Shown: piece by piece, positions 45,726 to 55,528 of the stretch
Layout: each line of letters opens with the position of its first letter
Numbering within the stretch: the first letter of the stretch is position 1
Assembly (NCBI RefSeq): GCF_012641335.1
Contig: NZ_JABAID010000013.1
Location: forward strand, 1 to 64,000
Direction of reading: 5' to 3'
Source: Novosphingobium sp. ERN07
GTDB taxonomy: Bacteria; Pseudomonadota; Alphaproteobacteria; Sphingomonadales; Sphingomonadaceae
Length of the DNA stretch: 64,000 nucleotides
The notes under the pieces: model-generated
What the model saw: the letters and a program-made list of their open reading frames with translations, nothing else
What the model was told of the DNA's origin: nothing
Databases searched by the model: none
Made by a program: the position numbers and the translations under genes

Positions 45726-46361
45726 ATGACGTTCGACAAGAGGAATATGGCGCTGGGCTTGCTGCTGGGCGCGGGCATTGTAGCATTGGCAGCAGGGGCC
45801 GTGGCGCAAGTTGCGCCGCCGCTGCCGCCTGCTCCGCCGGAACCAGCAGCAGCAGTTGCACCGCCTGCGCCGCCCGCACCACCGATTCCGCCGGACGCAC
45901 CGGACGTTCAGGTGATGACGGGGCAGGGCACGCGGGTGGTCATCGTCGAGCGGGATGGCAAACGCGGTGAAGCTGCGCATGTCCGCGCCGCGATGCGCGA
46001 CGGCAAGACGTTCGTGTTCAAGACCGATCGTCCTTTATCGGATGCCGAGTTAGAGCGCCGGATTGCCGAAGCGGAGCGTGGCATCCCGCCGCTGCCACCA
46101 GTGCGACCGGTTCCGCCCGTCGCCGGGCTATCCGACGGCCATCAGAAGCATCGCGTGATTGTGATGCGCGATGGCAAGCGCGGTGCGCAGACGATCATCG
46201 ATGCCGACAAAATCGAGCGTGACGCCATGACGCAGGCGATCAATGGCATCCGGTCTGCCCGCGAAGCGATTGCGGGCAATACGGCTCTGTCTGATGAGGT
46301 GCGCCACGAAGTGCTTCAGGAACTTGACGCAGAAATCGCCAAGTTGCAGGCGAAATCCTGA
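45726..46361 (+). CDS. Exported proline-rich protein with an internal repeat
   Basis: 211 residues from the ATG at 45726 (RBS GGGGAGG). After a signal/hydrophobic N-terminus (MALGLLLGAGIVALAAGAVA) a Pro-rich stretch (about 30-62) follows, then two similar segments: RVVIVERDGKRGEAAHV and HRVIVMRDGKRGAQTI, separated by a Pro-rich linker. The C-terminal helix ends in LDAEIAKLQAKS. Unknown function, envelope-located. The sdhA terminator separates it from the operon, and its stop abuts the convergent gene end at 46362 without a gap. Confidence 0.65.
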   Translation: MTFDKRNMALGLLLGAGIVALAAGAVAQVAPPLPPAPPEPAAAVAPPAPPAPPIPPDAPDVQVMTGQGTRVVIVERDGKRGEAAHVRAAMRDGKTFVFKTDRPLSDAELERRIAEAERGIPPLPPVRPVPPVAGLSDGHQKHRVIVMRDGKRGAQTIIDADKIERDAMTQAINGIRSAREAIAGNTALSDEVRHEVLQELDAEIAKLQAKS

Positions 46362-47018
46362 TTACTGGGCCCGCTGGACGACCGGTTTGCTGACGTAGCT
46401 GACTGGTTGATTCTTGCCCGATTTGGCCTTGGCCGATTTGGAATCGCCCTTGTTCTTGTCGTCCTTTTCCTTTTCCTTTGCAGCGTCGCGCGCCGCGTGG
46501 ATGGCGGCTGCGTCCTTTGCTGTGGCAGCACGGGCAGGGTAGGCGCAGCCACGCTGCTGGCCCACGCCTTTCAGATAGGCGCGGCGAACGGACCCAGCAT
46601 AGATCGCTTCCTGCCATTTGCGCTGCTGCGCGTTGGCGCCGCTGATTTCGCGGATGACGCCGCCGAAGGGAATGAGCGATCCGACGACCGACTTGGCCAG
46701 ATTGCCCATATCGATGGTGGCGTTGCCATCATCGCTGGCCACATCGATATCGTCGCCCAGCACAGCGTCGAGATTCGCAACCGCAGCAGCGATGGCCGGG
46801 CAGCGTTTGAGGCCGGTCAGATCATAGGGCTTCTCGCGCGCCGTCACGAGGATTTCGGGCACTTCGTCTTTCTTGATATTCAGATCGCTGAGTGGTTTGG
46901 TCACCACATCGCCTGCGGTCACTTTTTCTTGCGAAACGGCGGTTTGTGCCAAGGCCGGAGCCGAAAGCGCGAGCGTGCAGGGCAGGAGCGTTGCGAAGCG
47001 AAAAGCGTGGCGAAGCAT
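46362..47018 (-). CDS. Exported protein of unknown function
   Basis: 218 residues from MLRHAFRF at 47018; a longer start exists at 47042. The signal peptide ends near LSAPALAQ. The middle has ILVTAREKPYDLTGLKRCPAIAAA, which resembles small exported alphaproteobacterial proteins but no family I can name, and ALKG-type helices; two Cys occur (KRCPA, RGCAYPAR). The C-terminus is Lys/Asp/Glu-rich. It overlaps nothing and its stop meets the preceding gene. Likely periplasmic. Confidence 0.62.
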   Translation of the reverse strand: MLRHAFRFATLLPCTLALSAPALAQTAVSQEKVTAGDVVTKPLSDLNIKKDEVPEILVTAREKPYDLTGLKRCPAIAAAVANLDAVLGDDIDVASDDGNATIDMGNLAKSVVGSLIPFGGVIREISGANAQQRKWQEAIYAGSVRRAYLKGVGQQRGCAYPARAATAKDAAAIHAARDAAKEKEKDDKNKGDSKSAKAKSGKNQPVSYVSKPVVQRAQ

Positions 47019-47089
47019 GGTGAAAATCCCCTTTTGCCTCAACTACGCCACTCCCTGCCTTTCGGTTCCGTGAATTGTTGTGTCAGCCG

Positions 47090-47956
47090 TCAAAGCGCCT
47101 TGAACGTGTCGCACTGATCCTCGTCCGCTGTTTCCAGCCCGCGCCGCAACCATTCCATGCGCTGGGCGGAACTGCCGTGGGTAAAGCCTTCCTCTACCGG
47201 ACGACGGCCTGCAGCCTTCATCAAGGTATCGTCACCGATCTGGTGCGCAGCGCGCATACCTTCTTCGATATCGCCCGCTTCGATCCGGTCACGATTGCGG
47301 CCAGCCCAGACCCCGGCATAGCAATCGGCCTGAAGTTCCAATGCGACCGACAGGCGGTTGGCCTGGCTGGGGCTGCGCTGCTGCATCTGGCGCATCTGCG
47401 TGGAAGTGCCGAGCACGTTCTGGATGTGGTGCCCATATTCGTGCGCCATCACATAGACCCGCGCGAAATCGCCGCCCGCGCCCATCTGCTGGTCCATCTG
47501 CGTGTAGAAATCGGTGTCGATGTAAATGCCTTGATCCGCCGGGCAATAGAACGGTCCCATTGCACTTTGCGCCGCGCCGCAGCCGGAATTGCCGTTTTGT
47601 GAATAGAACACCAGCTTGGGCGTTTCGAACGGAATGTTGGCCTGTGCGAAGAGCGGCGTCCATGTCTTGTTGAGCGATGATAGCGCGTTGCAGCTTTCGC
47701 GGCTGAATTCATTGGCAGAGCAGCTTTCGGCAAGGCTGGTGCCGCCCTGCTGCTGTTGCTGCGCCGGGGCTTGATTCTGGACCTGTTCCAGCGTGCCAAG
47801 CATCTGTGCAGGATCGACGCCGAAAACCACTGCCGCGATCAGGGCGATCACGATCGATCCGCAGCCCAGCTTGCCACCGCCGCCCAGCGGAAACCGTCCG
47901 CCGCCGCCGCGCTGGTCTTCGACATTGATGGAACTGTCGAAATCGTCGAGCCGCAT
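47090..47956 (-). CDS. ypfJ: YpfJ-type neutral zinc metallopeptidase
   Basis: 288 residues from the ATG at 47956. A Gly-rich, charged N-terminus (GGGGRFPLGGGG) precedes a single membrane helix (SIVIALIAAVVFGV), so the catalytic part is outside. The HEYGHH motif (172-177) and ELQADCYAGVWA give the HExxH...E zinc site, and Cys pairs SCSANEFSRESC and GCGAAQ...FYC suggest disulfides. The YpfJ family is uncharacterised as to substrate. It diverges from bdhA by 96 bp. Confidence 0.88.
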   Translation of the reverse strand: MRLDDFDSSINVEDQRGGGGRFPLGGGGKLGCGSIVIALIAAVVFGVDPAQMLGTLEQVQNQAPAQQQQQGGTSLAESCSANEFSRESCNALSSLNKTWTPLFAQANIPFETPKLVFYSQNGNSGCGAAQSAMGPFYCPADQGIYIDTDFYTQMDQQMGAGGDFARVYVMAHEYGHHIQNVLGTSTQMRQMQQRSPSQANRLSVALELQADCYAGVWAGRNRDRIEAGDIEEGMRAAHQIGDDTLMKAAGRRPVEEGFTHGSSAQRMEWLRRGLETADEDQCDTFKAL

Positions 47957-48052
47957 CGGCCTACCCCTCTTTTTGCACTTGCGACTGGACAAGCGGGAAG
48001 CGGCCAGCAATGCCAGTGCGATCAACCCATCCAGAAACCCCGGAGTAATCGA

Positions 48053-48838
48053 ATGTTCCTGAAGGGCAAGTGCGCGCTTGTTACCGGCTCCACCTCTGGC
48101 ATCGGCCTTGCCTATGCGCGGGCGCTGGCGGCGGAAGGGGCGAATGTCGTGCTAAACGGCTTCGGTGACGCAGATCAGATTGCGACGCTGTGCGAAGAAC
48201 TGGCTGCAACCAGTGGTGGTCGTGCGATTTTTGCCGCGGGAGACCTGACCAAGCGCGAAGGCACCGAGGCGATGGTGGCAACCGCGCTGGCCGAATTTGG
48301 CGCAGTGGACATTCTGATCAACAATGCCGGGATGCAGCACGTTGCCCCGGTGGATGAATTTCCCGTGGAGAAGTGGGACGCGATCATCGCGCTGAACCTC
48401 ACGTCCGCTTTCGATGCCTGCCGTCTGTGCATTCCGGGAATGAAGGCGAAGGGCTGGGGGCGCATCCTGTTTACGGCATCGGCCCATTCGCTCACGGCCT
48501 CGCCCTTCAAGGCGGCCTATGTTTCCGCCAAGCACGGCATTGCAGGGCTGACCAAGACGCTGGCGCTGGAACTGGCGACAGAAGGGGTGACGGCGAACTG
48601 TATCAGCCCCGGCTATGTCTGGACGCCGCTGGTGGAGAACCAGATTCCCGATACGATGAAAGCGCGCGGCATGACGCGCGAACAGGTGATCAACGACGTG
48701 ATGCTGGAGCGCCAGCCCAGCAAGCAGTTCGTTCAGCCTGACGAACTGGCAGCACTCGCGCTGTTCCTCTGCCGGGATGAGGCACGTAATATTACCGGGG
48801 CCAACTACAATGTCGATGGCGGCTGGGTGGCGCAATAA
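48053..48838 (+). CDS. bdhA: D-beta-hydroxybutyrate dehydrogenase
   Basis: 261 residues from the ATG at 48053. It interconverts D-3-hydroxybutyrate and acetoacetate with NAD, used for polyhydroxybutyrate turnover. The SDR cofactor motif is TGSTSGIGLAYARAL, the active site HSLTASPFKAAYVSAKHG with Tyr-x-x-x-Lys, and the family-specific CISPGYVWTPLVENQIPD and RNITGANYNVDGGW. A longer start lacks similarity. Substrate call rests on the CISPGYV.TPLV segment shared with known BdhA. Confidence 0.88.
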   Translation: MFLKGKCALVTGSTSGIGLAYARALAAEGANVVLNGFGDADQIATLCEELAATSGGRAIFAAGDLTKREGTEAMVATALAEFGAVDILINNAGMQHVAPVDEFPVEKWDAIIALNLTSAFDACRLCIPGMKAKGWGRILFTASAHSLTASPFKAAYVSAKHGIAGLTKTLALELATEGVTANCISPGYVWTPLVENQIPDTMKARGMTREQVINDVMLERQPSKQFVQPDELAALALFLCRDEARNITGANYNVDGGWVAQ

Positions 48839-48956
48839 GGCGACCTGCCGAGCACCTGCGTAAAGCTCTGTTCATATTCGCGCCCGCAATTGGGAACTTG
48901 CGCCACGCCCCGGCTTTTGAGAGCAAGGGATTGCGACAAGGCGTTTGGGGTTGGCG

Positions 48957-50498
48957 ATGAAGCGTGCGGGGGTGTGGCGGAGTGCTGTGGCGGGGGTGCT
49001 GCTTGTCGGCGCGCTCGTTCCCGGTTCTGCACCCGCTGCGCCCAAACGCGCGACACCCCTTGAAATCGCGCTGAAGGCCCATGTCGAGACGCTGGCCAGC
49101 GACGATTTTGGCGGGCGCGAACCGGGGACCGATGGCGAGACGAAGACGCTGCGCTATCTGGCGCGGCAGTGGTTCGACATCGGGCTTGAAGCGGGCACCA
49201 ATATTCCAGGCTCTGGCTGGTTTGCGCCGGTCGAACTGGTTGAGCGCGAACCGGTGCTTTCGCGCGCCACATTCGTGCGCGGAAAGAAGCGAGTCTCTCT
49301 GCCTACCGACAGCGTGTTCGTGGTCACATCGGGGCTGAGGAGCCTTGTGCAGGATGCGCCGCTACTGTTCGTGGGCCACGCCACGGGCGGCGGGGTGGGC
49401 CGTGCGGAACTGGCAGGCCGGGTAGCCGTGATGCTTGATAGTCTTCCCGCCGGAATGTCTGCCGCCGATGCAGGGGATCGGGCGGGGCGCTTGCTTGATG
49501 CAGGGGCTCTGGGCGTGCTGACCGTGCTCGACGGTGATCGCGGGCTGGAGGATGTTGTCGCACGGCGGCGGCGGGCGGGCTATGCAGTCGCGGGCGACAG
49601 CCTGAGCAATGAAATTGAGGCTTTCATCTCGCCTGCCACGACGGACCTTTTGCTCACTGGCACCGCGCACCCCACGGTGGCGGAGCTGCGCGCAGATGCC
49701 AATGCGCACAGGTTTACGCCTTATCCGCTGGGAATTGCCGGAACGTTTGAGGCGACCAGCGACGAGACACGGATCAAGACGCATAACCTGATCGGGCGTT
49801 TGCCGGGGCGCAATGCGACAGCAGGCGCGGTGCTGGTCATGGCGCACTGGGATCATTTTGGCGAATGCGCTTCTGCCCCGGCCGAAGATCTGATCTGCAA
49901 CGGGGCGATAGACAATGCTTCGGGCCTTGCCGTGATAACAGAAGCGGCAAGAACGCTGGCCAAAGGTAAACCGCTGGATCGCGATGTCTATTTCGTTGCC
50001 ACCACGGCCGAGGAACTGGGCTTGTTAGGGGCAATGGCATTTGCCGAAAATCCGCCGATCCGGCTCGACCGCTTTGTTGCCGCGTTCAATGTGGACAGCA
50101 CCGGCCTTGTTCCTGCAGGTGGCCCGATTGGTGTGGTGGGCAAGGGGATGACACGGCTCGATCCGCTGATTGCCGATGTTGTGCGTCGCATGAAGCGCAA
50201 GCTGGCGGTGGGCGAGGGGGCAAATGCCTATATCAAGCGACAGGATTCGTGGGTACTGATGCAGCATGATGTGCCAACGGTCATGGTCAGCGGCAGCTAT
50301 GGCAATATGGAGCGGATCGAGCGCTTCATGGAAGACACCTATCATAGGCCGGGCGATGAAGCCGGGGACCGGATCGACTACGGTGGCATGGCCGATGATG
50401 TGAACCTGCAGGTCGAACTGGTGCGCGCTTTTGCCGATGTGAAGCGATATCCGACAAAGGCTTCGACAGCCGTTCAAAAGCGGGGTCAAACCCCCTAG
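48957..50498 (+). CDS. Exported M28-family metallopeptidase
   Basis: 513 residues from MKRAGVWRS at 48957. The signal peptide ends near PAAPK. A PA (protease-associated) insert lies before the M28 catalytic domain with the metal motifs MAHWDHFGE, AIDNASGLA and TTAEELGLLGA, then later VSGSYGNMERIE. M28 enzymes are aminopeptidases/carboxypeptidases using two zincs. Periplasmic or outer-membrane associated. The gene lies alone upstream of guaB; no substrate can be named. Confidence 0.88.
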   Translation: MKRAGVWRSAVAGVLLVGALVPGSAPAAPKRATPLEIALKAHVETLASDDFGGREPGTDGETKTLRYLARQWFDIGLEAGTNIPGSGWFAPVELVEREPVLSRATFVRGKKRVSLPTDSVFVVTSGLRSLVQDAPLLFVGHATGGGVGRAELAGRVAVMLDSLPAGMSAADAGDRAGRLLDAGALGVLTVLDGDRGLEDVVARRRRAGYAVAGDSLSNEIEAFISPATTDLLLTGTAHPTVAELRADANAHRFTPYPLGIAGTFEATSDETRIKTHNLIGRLPGRNATAGAVLVMAHWDHFGECASAPAEDLICNGAIDNASGLAVITEAARTLAKGKPLDRDVYFVATTAEELGLLGAMAFAENPPIRLDRFVAAFNVDSTGLVPAGGPIGVVGKGMTRLDPLIADVVRRMKRKLAVGEGANAYIKRQDSWVLMQHDVPTVMVSGSYGNMERIERFMEDTYHRPGDEAGDRIDYGGMADDVNLQVELVRAFADVKRYPTKASTAVQKRGQTP

Positions 50499-52025
<1,527 letters not shown>

Positions 52026-52035
52026 GGCTACCGGA

Positions 52036-53223
52036 GTGACGCCTTCGGCGCGGGGCCAAGCCGCGATTGACCTGCTCGACGCGGTGATCGCTGCGGCGCG
52101 GGGGCAGGGAGCCTCGGCAGACCGGATTGCGGCGGAGTGGTTCCGGGCGCGGCGTTATGTCGGCTCGAAAGACCGTCGCGCCATACGCGAACTGGTATGG
52201 AGTGCGATCCGGGCCTGCGGGCCGGTTCCCATGACTGGACGTGCCGCGATGCTGCGATTGGCGGCGGATGATACCGCGCTCGCTGCGCTGTTCGATGGCT
52301 CCAATTATGGCCCTGCGCCGATAGAGGCGGGGGAGGCTATGGCCGATGGCGGCATCGCATCGGCATGGCTGGTCGAGCAATTGAGCGCGTCGGGCCTTGA
52401 TGCCGAAGCGCAAGGTTCCTTGTTGGGGCGTGCCCCGCTCGACATCCGGGCAAACACGCTCAAGATCACGCGCGATGATCTGCGCGCAAGGTTGCCTGTG
52501 GACGCGCAACCTGCCATTGCACCGCACGCCTTGCGCCTTCCTTCGGGCACGGCGGCGGAAAGCTGGCCCGAATTTGGCGAAGGCCTGTTCGAAGTGCAGG
52601 ATGCAGGCAGCCAGATTACCTGCATGGCGTTGGACGCGCAGCCGGGCGAAGCGGTAGTTGATCTTTGTGCCGGGGCAGGCGGCAAGACGCTGGCGCTGGG
52701 CGCGGCGATGGCCAACAAGGGCCAACTGCTTGCCTGCGACATCGACCGTGCGCGCCTTTCGCGCCTGCCAGATCGTGCCGCACGCGCCGGAGTGCTGGCC
52801 GAAACGCGCCTCCTTAATCCGGGGCGTGAGATCGAGATGCTGGCCGACTGGCAAGGCAAGGCCGATGCCGTGATGATCGACGCGCCATGTTCGGGCACCG
52901 GCACATGGCGGCGCAATCCCGAAGCGCGCTGGCGGCTCGATGCCAAGGCGATTGACCGCTATTGCGCGATGCAGGGCAACGTCCTGACCGTAGGAGCAAG
53001 TCTGGTGCGTCCCGGTGGGCGGCTGACGTATGTGGTCTGTTCGCTGCTCGATGCGGAAGGGAAAGACCGTATCGATACCTTTCTTGCGGCCAATCCGGGC
53101 TGGGACGTGGCCTTGCCACCGCTGCCTGCGGGCAGTCAGCACGGCTCTGGCTGGCGGCTCGTGCCCTTTCGGGACGGGACCGACGGGTTTTTCTTCGCAA
53201 CACTCGTGCGGCGTGTTAATTGA
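52036..53223 (+). CDS. rsmB: RsmB-like 16S rRNA m5C methyltransferase
   Basis: 395 residues from a GTG at 52036. The N-terminal NusB-like domain (KDRRAIRELVWSAIRA) precedes the RsmB/Sun catalytic domain: VVDLCAGAGGKTLAL (AdoMet site), DAPCSGTGTWRRNPEARW and the final LTYVVCSLLDAEGKDRI with the second catalytic Cys. It is in the RsmB family, which methylates C967; paralogues exist in alphaproteobacteria, so exact target is not certain. Coupled to guaB. Confidence 0.85.
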   Translation: MTPSARGQAAIDLLDAVIAAARGQGASADRIAAEWFRARRYVGSKDRRAIRELVWSAIRACGPVPMTGRAAMLRLAADDTALAALFDGSNYGPAPIEAGEAMADGGIASAWLVEQLSASGLDAEAQGSLLGRAPLDIRANTLKITRDDLRARLPVDAQPAIAPHALRLPSGTAAESWPEFGEGLFEVQDAGSQITCMALDAQPGEAVVDLCAGAGGKTLALGAAMANKGQLLACDIDRARLSRLPDRAARAGVLAETRLLNPGREIEMLADWQGKADAVMIDAPCSGTGTWRRNPEARWRLDAKAIDRYCAMQGNVLTVGASLVRPGGRLTYVVCSLLDAEGKDRIDTFLAANPGWDVALPPLPAGSQHGSGWRLVPFRDGTDGFFFATLVRRVN

Positions 53224-53277
53224 AGCGTCATGCAGGCCGGTTCATCCAGTGATCGTCTCCGGCTCAAGGAGTTGCTG

Positions 53278-53784
53278 ATGCGTTACGCCCCCGTTGCCTT
53301 TGCCCTGTCGCTGGTTGTCGGCGTGACCGGAAGCATGGGCGTGGCGAGGAGTTCGGCCCCTGTTGACCCGCGCGTGGAAGCTCTTCTCAAAGAGGGTCGC
53401 GCTGCGCTGGCCAAAGGCGATGCAGGCACGGCTACCGACAGTTTCGAAACGGCGCTGGTGATTGATCCTGCCAGCAGTGCGGCGCTTCTTGGGCTTGCCG
53501 ATGCCGCGCGCCGCGATGGGTTGCAAGGCAAGGCGATCCACTATTACCGCGAGGTTCTCTCGCGCGAACCCAACAACGTCGTTGCCATTTCAGGTGAAGG
53601 TGGGGCGATGGTGGAAAAGGGCGCGGTCGAAAAGGCCAAGCGCAACTTGACCCGGCTTGAAGGCCTGTGTGGCAAGGGCTGCGCCGAAACGGCAGAACTT
53701 TCCGCCGCGATTTCACGCGGGCCTGCGCCAAAGGTGCTTTCGGCAGAGGCGGTTACGGCAGAGCCAAAGGTCGAGAATAACTGA
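53278..53784 (+). CDS. Exported TPR-repeat protein
   Basis: 168 residues from the ATG at 53278, which follows CAAGGAGTTGCTG. Signal peptide MRYAPVAFALSLVVGVTGSM is followed by TPR-like helices: LLKEGRAALAKGDAGTATDS, FETALVIDPASSAALLGLAD and AIHYYREVLSREPNNVVAIS. A Cys pair (GLCGKGCAET) lies near 140. TPR modules mediate protein contacts; periplasmic role unknown. Confidence 0.75.
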   Translation: MRYAPVAFALSLVVGVTGSMGVARSSAPVDPRVEALLKEGRAALAKGDAGTATDSFETALVIDPASSAALLGLADAARRDGLQGKAIHYYREVLSREPNNVVAISGEGGAMVEKGAVEKAKRNLTRLEGLCGKGCAETAELSAAISRGPAPKVLSAEAVTAEPKVENN

Positions 53785-53870
53785 GACCCCGCGAAGGCGG
53801 GGATCTTGGTGGTGTTATGGAACTTTGATGTAAATCGGCTGAGGCCTCCGCCTTCGCGAGGGCGCGTAGC
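53785..53870. repeat. REP-like inverted pair after the TPR gene
   Basis: ACCCCGC-GAAG-GCGGGG (53786-53802) followed by ATCTTGG, and an inverted relative GCCTCCGC-CTTC-GCGAGGGC (53844-53863), 41 bp apart, face each other as at 21.1 kb. The reverse complement of the second has GCCCTCGCGAAGGCGGAGGC, matching the first unit's core. It lies between convergent TPR and rppH genes and may double as terminator. Confidence 0.6.
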
Positions 53871-53882
53871 ACTCTGCGCGGG

Positions 53883-54374
53883 TCAGATCAGCCCGCGAAA
53901 CTCTTCCACGACCTGCCGATAGACTCGCTTCTTGAACGGCACGATCAGGTCGGGCAGTAGTTCAGGTTCAACCCATTTCCATGCTTCGAACTCTGCATGT
54001 TCATGCGCTTCGAGGTTGATGTCGGCATCCTCTCCGGCAAAGCGCATCAGCAGCCACTTCTGGCGCTGGCCGCGATACTTGCCGCCCCACAACTTGCCCA
54101 TCAGGAAATCGGGCAGATCGTAGAGATGCTCCTCGCGGCTTTCCGCGATGATCGTGACGAGATGCGACGGTACCCCGGTTTCCTCTTCCAACTCGCGCAG
54201 CGCGGCGGGGTGAAGCTCCTCGCCCTCGTCAATCCCGCCCTGCGGCATTTGCCAGGCGTCCGCATTCACTTCCTTGTTGTCGATCCGCTTGCCCACGAAC
54301 ACGCGCCCAGCGCTGTTCACAAGCATGACACCGACACAGGGGCGATAGGGAAGCCCGGCAAATTCGTCGTTCAT
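53883..54374 (-). CDS. rppH: RNA pyrophosphohydrolase
   Basis: 163 residues. It removes pyrophosphate from 5'-triphosphate mRNA to start RNase E decay. The Nudix box is GGIDEGEELHPAALRELEEETG, with the RppH N-terminus YRPCVGVMLVNSAGRVFVGKR and the C-terminal YRQVVEEF. Length matches short alphaproteobacterial RppH. It overlaps the alpha/beta-hydrolase gene by 4 bp as the second gene of a minus-strand pair. Confidence 0.93.
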   Translation of the reverse strand: MNDEFAGLPYRPCVGVMLVNSAGRVFVGKRIDNKEVNADAWQMPQGGIDEGEELHPAALRELEEETGVPSHLVTIIAESREEHLYDLPDFLMGKLWGGKYRGQRQKWLLMRFAGEDADINLEAHEHAEFEAWKWVEPELLPDLIVPFKKRVYRQVVEEFRGLI

Positions 54375-55324
54375 TTCAACCTTTCCAGCAGCAGTCGCAC
54401 GGCCTTGAAGATCGACTGCATATCGTCCTGCGCGCTTGGGATCGCCTTGCGCACTTGGGTAAAGCCGTGAATCGTCCCTTTCATTTCAAGGAACACAACT
54501 TCGGAACCGGAACGGATCAGTTCCGCGCCATAGACCCGCCCGCTGTCACGAATCGGATCGAGACCTGCCGTCACTAGCACCGTTGGCGGCGTAGTCGAAT
54601 GATCGCCATAGATCGGATAGGCCCGTTTGTGCCCGGTAACAGCTTGATAGGCTTGTGCAAACCATTGCATCGAATCTGCGGTCAGCAGAAACCCTTCTGC
54701 AAAATCGCGGAACGACTGGTGATCGGGTTTATCATCAGAGAGCGGATAGATCGGCACCTGCATGATCACCGGCACGGCAGCAGGCGTTTCGGTGAGGGCT
54801 TGCGTCACCACGATGGTCAGGTTGCCGCCCGCAGAATCGCCCATCGGGATCAGACCCGTGATTTCGCGGCCCAGTGCTGCCGAATTGGCGGCGACCCAGC
54901 GTGCTGCGGCTTCGCAATCATCTGGCGCGGCGGGGAAGGGGTGTTCAGGGGCAAGGCGATAGTCCACCGCGATCAGCGGCATATCGAGTTCTGCTGCGAT
55001 TTCGGTGCAAAGGCTGTGGTGGCTTTCCAGATCGCCAATCACGAAGCCGCCACCGTGGAGGAATACCACTGCTGGGCCGGGATCGCGCGTCTCGCGCAGA
55101 TCATAAAGCCGCAGCGGAATGTCGCCTGCAGGGCCGGGGCAGGTCAGATCCCGGATGACCGCCAGTTCACGCGGCTCTGCCTCTGCCAGTTGTCCCATTG
55201 CGATGTAGCTGGCGCGCGCCGCCTCCAGCCCAAGCTGACTCATCGGCGGGGCATCGGTTCCGTTGAGAAAGGCCAGAAAGGCCTGCACGTCTGGTCGCAC
55301 GTAATGTGGGGTAGGCTCGGTCAT
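54371..55324 (-). CDS. Alpha/beta hydrolase of the hormone-sensitive-lipase family
   Basis: 317 residues, cytoplasmic esterase. The oxyanion-hole motif HGGGFVIGDLESH and the nucleophile elbow GDSAGGNL (Ser in the GDSAGG motif of HSL/bacterial esterases) are clear; catalytic Asp in LVTAGLDPIRDSG and His in MKGTIHGF follow. Substrate unknown (short acyl esters likely). It precedes rppH with a 4-bp overlap. Confidence 0.88.
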   Translation of the reverse strand: MTEPTPHYVRPDVQAFLAFLNGTDAPPMSQLGLEAARASYIAMGQLAEAEPRELAVIRDLTCPGPAGDIPLRLYDLRETRDPGPAVVFLHGGGFVIGDLESHHSLCTEIAAELDMPLIAVDYRLAPEHPFPAAPDDCEAAARWVAANSAALGREITGLIPMGDSAGGNLTIVVTQALTETPAAVPVIMQVPIYPLSDDKPDHQSFRDFAEGFLLTADSMQWFAQAYQAVTGHKRAYPIYGDHSTTPPTVLVTAGLDPIRDSGRVYGAELIRSGSEVVFLEMKGTIHGFTQVRKAIPSAQDDMQSIFKAVRLLLERLK

Positions 55325-55528
55325 GGCAGATCCTCGTTCCCGTGACAGGATTCGTTATAAACATCGCAGTAAGTTTGTGTTTGCAACTTGACGGGCAAGC
55401 GCGTTCGGAATCAAGAGCGCAGGAGGATTTTTCGTCATGCGCAGATTTTCTTCTTTGCGAAGGCAGCGAGAGGGGCATAGGCGCGTTTCAGCATCGGGTG
55501 AAATTCCCGGCGCGCAGCAGAGGACGAT

